Assembly: GCA_029906195.1 (NCBI GenBank)
Contig: JARWSJ010000003.1
Location: 372,001-436,000 of the forward strand
Source of the DNA: Chitinophagaceae bacterium 26-R-25
GTDB taxonomy: Bacteria; Bacteroidota; Bacteroidia; Chitinophagales; Chitinophagaceae
Direction of reading: 5' to 3'
Length of the DNA stretch: 64,000 bases
In this document: one piece after another, positions 59,737 through 64,000 of the stretch
How positions within the stretch are numbered: position 1 is the first letter of the stretch
Layout of the letters: each line of letters begins with the position of its first letter
Translations under genes and position numbers: made by a program
Notes under the pieces: generated by a model
Databases searched by the model: none
Told to the model about the DNA's origin: nothing
Seen by the model: the letters and a program-made list of their open reading frames with translations, nothing else

Positions 59737-61629
59737 CTACCTGAATTGCAAAAACGTAGGCATCTTAAGCGGAAACACGTCAAAGCGCAGGTCAGACACC
59801 GTTGTAGCCTCAAAAAAGAAGCTGCCCACACCCGCAGGGCGAACAGGGTAGTAGTAAGCTCCCAGTTTCAGCGTGTTGATGCTTAAGTTTTCATTCCTGA
59901 TTCTTGCTCCCAGCCCCAGCCCAGTATATACCGGGCTTTGAAAAATCGATTCTTTGTTGCTGGCTAACAGCGACAATTGTGCACTGGCGAAGAAATTAAA
60001 CTTGAAGCCATAAATTTTCAAAGGGCTGTAGTAAACGGTTTCTGAACGCATGTTAAGTCGCTGGTAGCCATTTAGCGTGGTCCTTTTGAAACCCCATATG
60101 CCCTGTTCCCAGTTAATATTCAATGGTTTATAAAAGTAGTTGTTGGGACAAATGAGGAAATCAAAAAGTGTCATTTGCCTTATGCGCTGCTTTTTCCAGT
60201 AAAAAAGCTTGCTGTAGTAATTGGCAAAAGCATGTATAACCGCATCCTCCGAAGTGGATTTTTGCCAGAACGAGCCAATACCGATACCGGTGTTCAACAA
60301 TCCGTCGCGATGGGTTCTTTGCCAGCTTTGAACGCTCACATCGCTGTACCACCTGTAGCGGCTGATCCACTTCTCACTACCCATCGTAGCCGTGATGGTA
60401 TAACCCTGCGGAATATCCTCCGTTCTGCCAAAGCCGTTGTAGTACTTGCCCTTAAAGTACTGTTGCTTAAAAATTACAAATTGCCCGAGATAATATTGCC
60501 GGGTGTTGTAGGTTGGGTCCAGCGCCAACTCCGGTTGTTTGGGGCGATCAATAAAATAGGCGCTATATCGCCGCACCAGCAAAGCCAGGTTGGGCTTGTT
60601 GGTAAGAGATCCGTTTTTGCGAAAGGAATTTCTAAAATTATAACCCGCCCATATGTCCAGCAGCCGGTAAGAGTAGCTTCTGTACATGCTGTCCGGATAA
60701 TCGTGGATATTCATGGAGTGATTATCTGCCAGGGTAAGGCCACCAATAAATCGCGCCGATTGCCGGTAAAGTGGTCGCGTAATGCTAACGAAATATGAGT
60801 TTTCGTATACGCCCGTATCCAGCGGATTGTTGTTGTTTAAGGTTGTGTAACCAACAGTAAAATTGGCAAAGGACCGGGCAATATTGTATTTGGTATAACG
60901 CGCCTCTGAGTTAAACGGCGGCGTGTATGCATTATCCCACCGGAAGCCGAGTCTAAGACCCTGTCCCGCGCCGAAAAGATCATTGCTGTACACTGCGGCC
61001 GCAATGGTGTTCGGCGGACTGAAATTGGAAAGGTCGATACCGTATTCAAATACGTCCTTTGTTACGATCAGTACATCAGCGGTGTTGGCATCATCGTCTT
61101 CATTGATCACGTACACGCGGGCATCCTGTATAAACGGCAAAGTACGTATATAGCGCTCGTTATCTGCCAGCGTATATGCATTGATGGTGTCATTCTCTCT
61201 AAAGAAAAGCGTTTGCCTGATAACCCACTGTCGCGAATCGTAATGCAGGCTGTTGGCAACCCTGATGAGTTTATTACGGGTGGAAAAAGTGGTATCATTG
61301 ATGTCTCGTGGTCCAAATACAGCAATTCTTTTGAAGTAGATATTCTGTATTCTTTTCCCTGAGGTGGGCAAAAACTTTCGTTCACTTTTCACCATCGTGC
61401 TGTCTTCTTTCGGTTCGGGTGCATCTACCTTCGCTATCTTTCCCAGGACAGAATCCCTGTAACGCCGGTGCATCATGGAATCCCTGTATTCCCTTATTTT
61501 CTGAAAAATAGATTTTTTGGGTACCGTATCATTATCGAAAGGTGAGTTGAAATGCACAGTGGCGCCTGCCCGGGTCCCCATTAACCAAAGCATTATTATC
61601 AATACAATATGTACGCATTTGTTGTTCAC
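59737..61629 (-). CDS. POTRA/outer-membrane barrel protein (BamA/TamA-like)
   Basis: The protein has 630 residues from a GTG at 61629. The signal peptide is VHIVLIIMLWLMGTRAGA. A POTRA-like domain (about 130-215) contains FFRENDTINAYTLADNERYI and DARVYVINEDDDANTADVLI. The rest is a 16-strand-type barrel rich in Tyr, Phe and Asn, ending with FQ-type FLQFR. It may insert outer-membrane proteins or lipid-linked parts. One POTRA only sets it apart from BamA proper. Confidence 0.82.
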   Translation of the reverse strand: MNNKCVHIVLIIMLWLMGTRAGATVHFNSPFDNDTVPKKSIFQKIREYRDSMMHRRYRDSVLGKIAKVDAPEPKEDSTMVKSERKFLPTSGKRIQNIYFKRIAVFGPRDINDTTFSTRNKLIRVANSLHYDSRQWVIRQTLFFRENDTINAYTLADNERYIRTLPFIQDARVYVINEDDDANTADVLIVTKDVFEYGIDLSNFSPPNTIAAAVYSNDLFGAGQGLRLGFRWDNAYTPPFNSEARYTKYNIARSFANFTVGYTTLNNNNPLDTGVYENSYFVSITRPLYRQSARFIGGLTLADNHSMNIHDYPDSMYRSYSYRLLDIWAGYNFRNSFRKNGSLTNKPNLALLVRRYSAYFIDRPKQPELALDPTYNTRQYYLGQFVIFKQQYFKGKYYNGFGRTEDIPQGYTITATMGSEKWISRYRWYSDVSVQSWQRTHRDGLLNTGIGIGSFWQKSTSEDAVIHAFANYYSKLFYWKKQRIRQMTLFDFLICPNNYFYKPLNINWEQGIWGFKRTTLNGYQRLNMRSETVYYSPLKIYGFKFNFFASAQLSLLASNKESIFQSPVYTGLGLGARIRNENLSINTLKLGAYYYPVRPAGVGSFFFEATTVSDLRFDVFPLKMPTFLQFR

Positions 61630-61898
61630 CTTAGGGTATGTAATACGGTTATTGGGGGATTGGTTTGAATTTTTAAAGGAAAGTAGATTATTATTGCCTA
61701 TAAGCCAAGGGTGCTGTAAAAGTTAATCTGGCCGAAGGCACAAAGGCGCAAGTGTAAAGGTTCTGACATATGGTTTATAGTTTGTTAAGTTAAGAAAATT
61801 TGTATGCTTTTACTGTATAAAAATTTGTTCCAGCGGGCAAAAAGCGACAAAAAACAAGGTTCCAAATTGCAAATTGCTACACTAGTGTTTAATTGAAT

Positions 61899-61906
61899 TA
61901 CATTTG
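61899..61906 (+). promoter_or_regulatory. -7 box for fabG
   Basis: TACATTTG matches TAnnTTTG. It lies in the 384-bp gap between the divergent POTRA gene and fabG, which holds no other supported feature. Confidence 0.45.
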
Positions 61907-62013
61907 CGCATCACATAAAATTCATTTGATGTATTTCACGTTGTGAAACGTTGCATTAAAACGCAAGACTTTACAATATGGTTGCGTCATACCAAAACAA
62001 TAAAAATTTAGAG

Positions 62014-62769
62014 ATGAAATTGTTGGAAAACAAAGTAGTTATTGTAACCGGTGCTGCGAGAGGAATAGGTGAAGGTATCGCTTTAAAACTTGCAGAACAC
62101 GGAGCAAATATTGCATTTACCTATGTGAGTGAAGGAAGCGCCCCCAAAGCCCAGGCCCTTGAAGAAAAACTTACTGCCCTGGGAGTAAAAGCGAAAGCTT
62201 ACAGAAGCAATGCTGCTATTTTTAACGACTGCGAAACATTGGTTAACGATGTAGTAAAAGAATTTGGTGCTGTAGACGTATGCGTTAACAATGCCGGTAT
62301 TTCAAAAGACAACTTATTGCTGCGCCTTACGGAAGAGCAATGGGATGAAACAATGGACGTGAACCTGAAAAGCATTTACAACATGACAAAGCAGGTTATT
62401 CGCCCAATGATGAAAGCAAAAAGTGGCAGCATTATCAATATGAGTTCCATCGTGGGTGTTCGTGGAAACGCCGGCCAGTCAAGCTATTCGGCCAGCAAGG
62501 CAGGCATCATTGGCTTCACAAAATCAATTGCACTTGAACTTGGGAGCCGCAATATCCGTTGCAATGCAATTGCACCCGGCTTTGTAGAAACAGACATGAC
62601 CCACTACCTGAAAGACGGTGCTGGTGCTGACCAATATTTGAAAGATATTCCATTGAACCGCTTTGGTTCTACTGAAGAAATTGCAGACGTAACATTATTC
62701 CTTGCCAGCAAAATGAGCAGCTACGTTACCGGACAGGTGATTAGCGTTTGCGGTGGCTTGAATATATAA
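62014..62769 (+). CDS. fabG: 3-oxoacyl-[ACP] reductase FabG
   Basis: I chose the ATG at 62014 (251 aa), giving MKLLENKVVIVTG, the family start; an in-frame ATG at 61978 adds 12 residues. Short-chain dehydrogenase motifs: nucleotide site TGAARGIG (12-19), NNAG (92-95), and the catalytic Ser144/145, Tyr158 and Lys162 in SYSASK. It reduces 3-oxoacyl-ACP in fatty acid synthesis. No fab genes are adjacent, so another SDR role is possible but less likely. Confidence 0.92.
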   Translation: MKLLENKVVIVTGAARGIGEGIALKLAEHGANIAFTYVSEGSAPKAQALEEKLTALGVKAKAYRSNAAIFNDCETLVNDVVKEFGAVDVCVNNAGISKDNLLLRLTEEQWDETMDVNLKSIYNMTKQVIRPMMKAKSGSIINMSSIVGVRGNAGQSSYSASKAGIIGFTKSIALELGSRNIRCNAIAPGFVETDMTHYLKDGAGADQYLKDIPLNRFGSTEEIADVTLFLASKMSSYVTGQVISVCGGLNI

Positions 62770-62770
62770 G

Positions 62771-62986
62771 TAATTAGGAATTAAGAATTCTTCGGGTGTT
62801 ACAAACATCCTTGATGTGAGTTTCAAAAATGATGAAGAGATTAATGGACTTGAAAGGGTAGGCTTCGGCTTACCCTTTTTAATGAAGGTGTGGTCTGTTA
62901 TTATTTTCTTTCAATCTCGAAGTTCATTTCAAGAATACCTGCAACACAGGAAGAATTCTTAATTCCTAATTCTTAATTCTTAATTT
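62771..62986. repeat. family B word repeats bounding the gap after fabG
   Basis: The left arm 62771-62792 (AATTAGGAATTAAGAATTC) and right arm 62951-62986 (AAGAATTCTTAATTCCTAAT) are complementary. Between them are a T-rich hairpin AGGGTAGGCTT/GGCTTACCCT (62858-62878), a probable fabG terminator, and no gene. Confidence 0.65.
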
Positions 62987-63072
62987 TTTGTGACAACGGT
63001 TAACACTCCTCTTGTTTTTCCTCAGCCCTTCGGAAATTAATCCGTTCTACTTTTCAGGTTCATTTAATCTAC

Positions 63073-63525
63073 ATGACCATAACACCAGGCGCTATTCTCA
63101 GCAAAAAAGTATTAACGTTTATACAGTCGCAAACAGTCATCACGCTTTGCGTTTGCGATAACAATGTTCCATACACGGCAATGTGTTATTATGTGTACCT
63201 CCCGGAGGAAAACATAATTGTCTTTAAGTCCAAGCAGGAAACCACTCACATGAATGTTGCCCTGAAAAACTCTTTGATAGCCGGCGCAGTGCGGCAGGAC
63301 AAATTGTTAAGCACAAACGTGGTAGGAGTGCAGCTTACAGGCATGTTGCTGGCTAGCAATAACAATAGCCTGCTGTCAATAGCCACACGAAAGTACTACA
63401 TGAAATATCCCTTTGCAGTAGCAGTAAGCGGCGACATCTGGATGATAAGACCAGACACAATAAAATACACTGAAAATAAGATGGGAATAATGGGTAAGGA
63501 AGAATATAGGCTAATAACTGAATAA
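63073..63525 (+). CDS. pyridoxamine 5'-phosphate oxidase-like flavin-binding protein
   Basis: The protein has 150 residues. A split-barrel PNPOx-like fold is suggested by TFIQSQTVITLCVCDNNVPY, CYYVYLPEENIIVFKS and QETTHMNVALKN, then GVQLTGMLLA. Relatives (YhbP-like) bind FMN or heme. Specific activity is unknown. The end overlaps the left arm of the family C repeat. Confidence 0.8.
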   Translation: MTITPGAILSKKVLTFIQSQTVITLCVCDNNVPYTAMCYYVYLPEENIIVFKSKQETTHMNVALKNSLIAGAVRQDKLLSTNVVGVQLTGMLLASNNNSLLSIATRKYYMKYPFAVAVSGDIWMIRPDTIKYTENKMGIMGKEEYRLITE

Positions 63526-63613
63526 CTGAATGACTGAATAACTGAGTGTGTCATTTTCGATTTTGCTTTACGACAGTCGATCACTCAGTTATTCAGTTAT
63601 TCAATTATTCAAT
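63513..63613. repeat. word-repeat palindrome, family C copy 2 (ACTGAATA)
   Basis: The left arm 63513-63547 repeats AATAACTGAATGACTGA and the right arm 63583-63613 the complement (CACTCAGTTATTCAGTTATT). It lies between convergent genes, and its first bases form the last codons of the PNPOx-like gene. Confidence 0.75.
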
Positions 63614-63618
63614 CGTTC

Positions 63619-64000
63619 CTATCCCTCGACCAGTTGCACGTTTACAAACAACCTTACATCATCGCCCACTAAAAAACCACCAGTTTCTGTTGTGGCGTTC
63701 CATGTGAGATGGAAATCTTTTCTATTGATTTTTCCGGTTATTTCAAAGCCTGCTTTTGTAACCCCCCAAGGGTCTTTGGCAACACCGCCGAACTCTACTT
63801 TTAATTCTACAGGTTTGGTCACACCTCTGATAGTAAGATCGCCTTTCAATGTAAATTCATCATCGGAAACTTTGTGCAGCACGCCGTTTTTAAAATCGAT
63901 TGTCGGATATTTTTCTGTTGCAAAAAAGTCTTCAGATCGCAAGTGATTGTCTCTGTCAGCAGTATTGGTGTCAATGCTTTTTGCATCGATGCTAAAGCTC
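63619..64000 (-). CDS. YceI-family protein (N-terminus beyond window end)
   Basis: About 127 C-terminal residues are visible. YceI landmarks are SIDTNTADRDNHLRSEDFF, FKNGVLHKVSDDEFTLKGDLTIRG divided over two strands, and a lipocalin-like end GGFLVGDDVRLFVNVQL. YceI proteins bind polyisoprenoid lipids in the periplasm. The frame is open to the right edge, so the signal peptide is not seen. Confidence 0.9.
   Translation of the reverse strand, partial: SFSIDAKSIDTNTADRDNHLRSEDFFATEKYPTIDFKNGVLHKVSDDEFTLKGDLTIRGVTKPVELKVEFGGVAKDPWGVTKAGFEITGKINRKDFHLTWNATTETGGFLVGDDVRLFVNVQLVEG

Noticed and set aside
1-64000. CRISPR array among the many repeats
   Set aside because: No regular direct repeats with unique 30-40 bp spacers and no cas genes; the repeats are palindromic words of irregular spacing.

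Overview
The window is chromosomal DNA from a Bacteroidota bacterium, most likely of the family Chitinophagaceae (inferred). The evidence is a SusC/SusD pair driven by an ECF sigma factor and FecR, two GH144-type (Glycoamylase domain) enzymes, small families largely confined to this phylum (DUF4834, DUF5606, TIGR02757, SMUG2-type glycosylase), and promoters of the Bacteroidota TTTG / TAnnTTTG form instead of -35/-10 boxes. No rRNA operon, CRISPR array or intact insertion sequence is visible.

Positions 1-13270 are accessory DNA ending at the 3' side of a tRNA-Asn gene. A mobilization module lies between two perfect 32-bp direct repeats (1177-1208 and 9055-9086). It holds a membrane protein, a helix-turn-helix protein, a CHC2/toprim protein, a hairpin-rich candidate oriT, a MobC-like protein, a HUH relaxase, a coiled-coil membrane protein, a SWIM zinc-finger protein with a NTase-like/HEPN protein, and an XRE regulator. 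No integrase was recognised. Directly outside the right repeat is an AbiEi/AbiEii toxin-antitoxin operon, then a truncated ATP-binding HTH protein and two unknown genes.

Positions 13270-16300 are core: tRNA-Asn, a Rieske protein, HflX, an outer-membrane barrel protein and a CAU-anticodon tRNA. Positions 16550-31230 form one polysaccharide utilization locus: ECF sigma factor, FecR anti-sigma factor, SusC with an STN signalling domain, SusD, a LamG lipoprotein, two GH144-like enzymes, an SGNH hydrolase and a GH3 beta-glucosidase. The enzyme set fits beta-1,2-glucan (sophoran) breakdown: outer endo-cleavage, SusCD import, then GH3 hydrolysis to glucose.

Positions 31360-64000 are mostly housekeeping: a HAD phosphatase, rimP-nusA-infB, a SurA-like chaperone, a PAS histidine kinase with its response regulator, a SMUG2-like glycosylase, an AI-2E family permease, an L,D-transpeptidase-like protein, a DEAD-box helicase, ComEC, an acetate transporter, PurH, a polysaccharide deacetylase-like protein, MsrB, adenylate kinase, an M3 peptidase, a POTRA/barrel protein, FabG, a PNPOx-like protein and a partial YceI. 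The gaps between genes carry many long imperfect palindromes built from short repeated words. Several word families recur at multiple loci and are the most unusual non-coding feature of the window.
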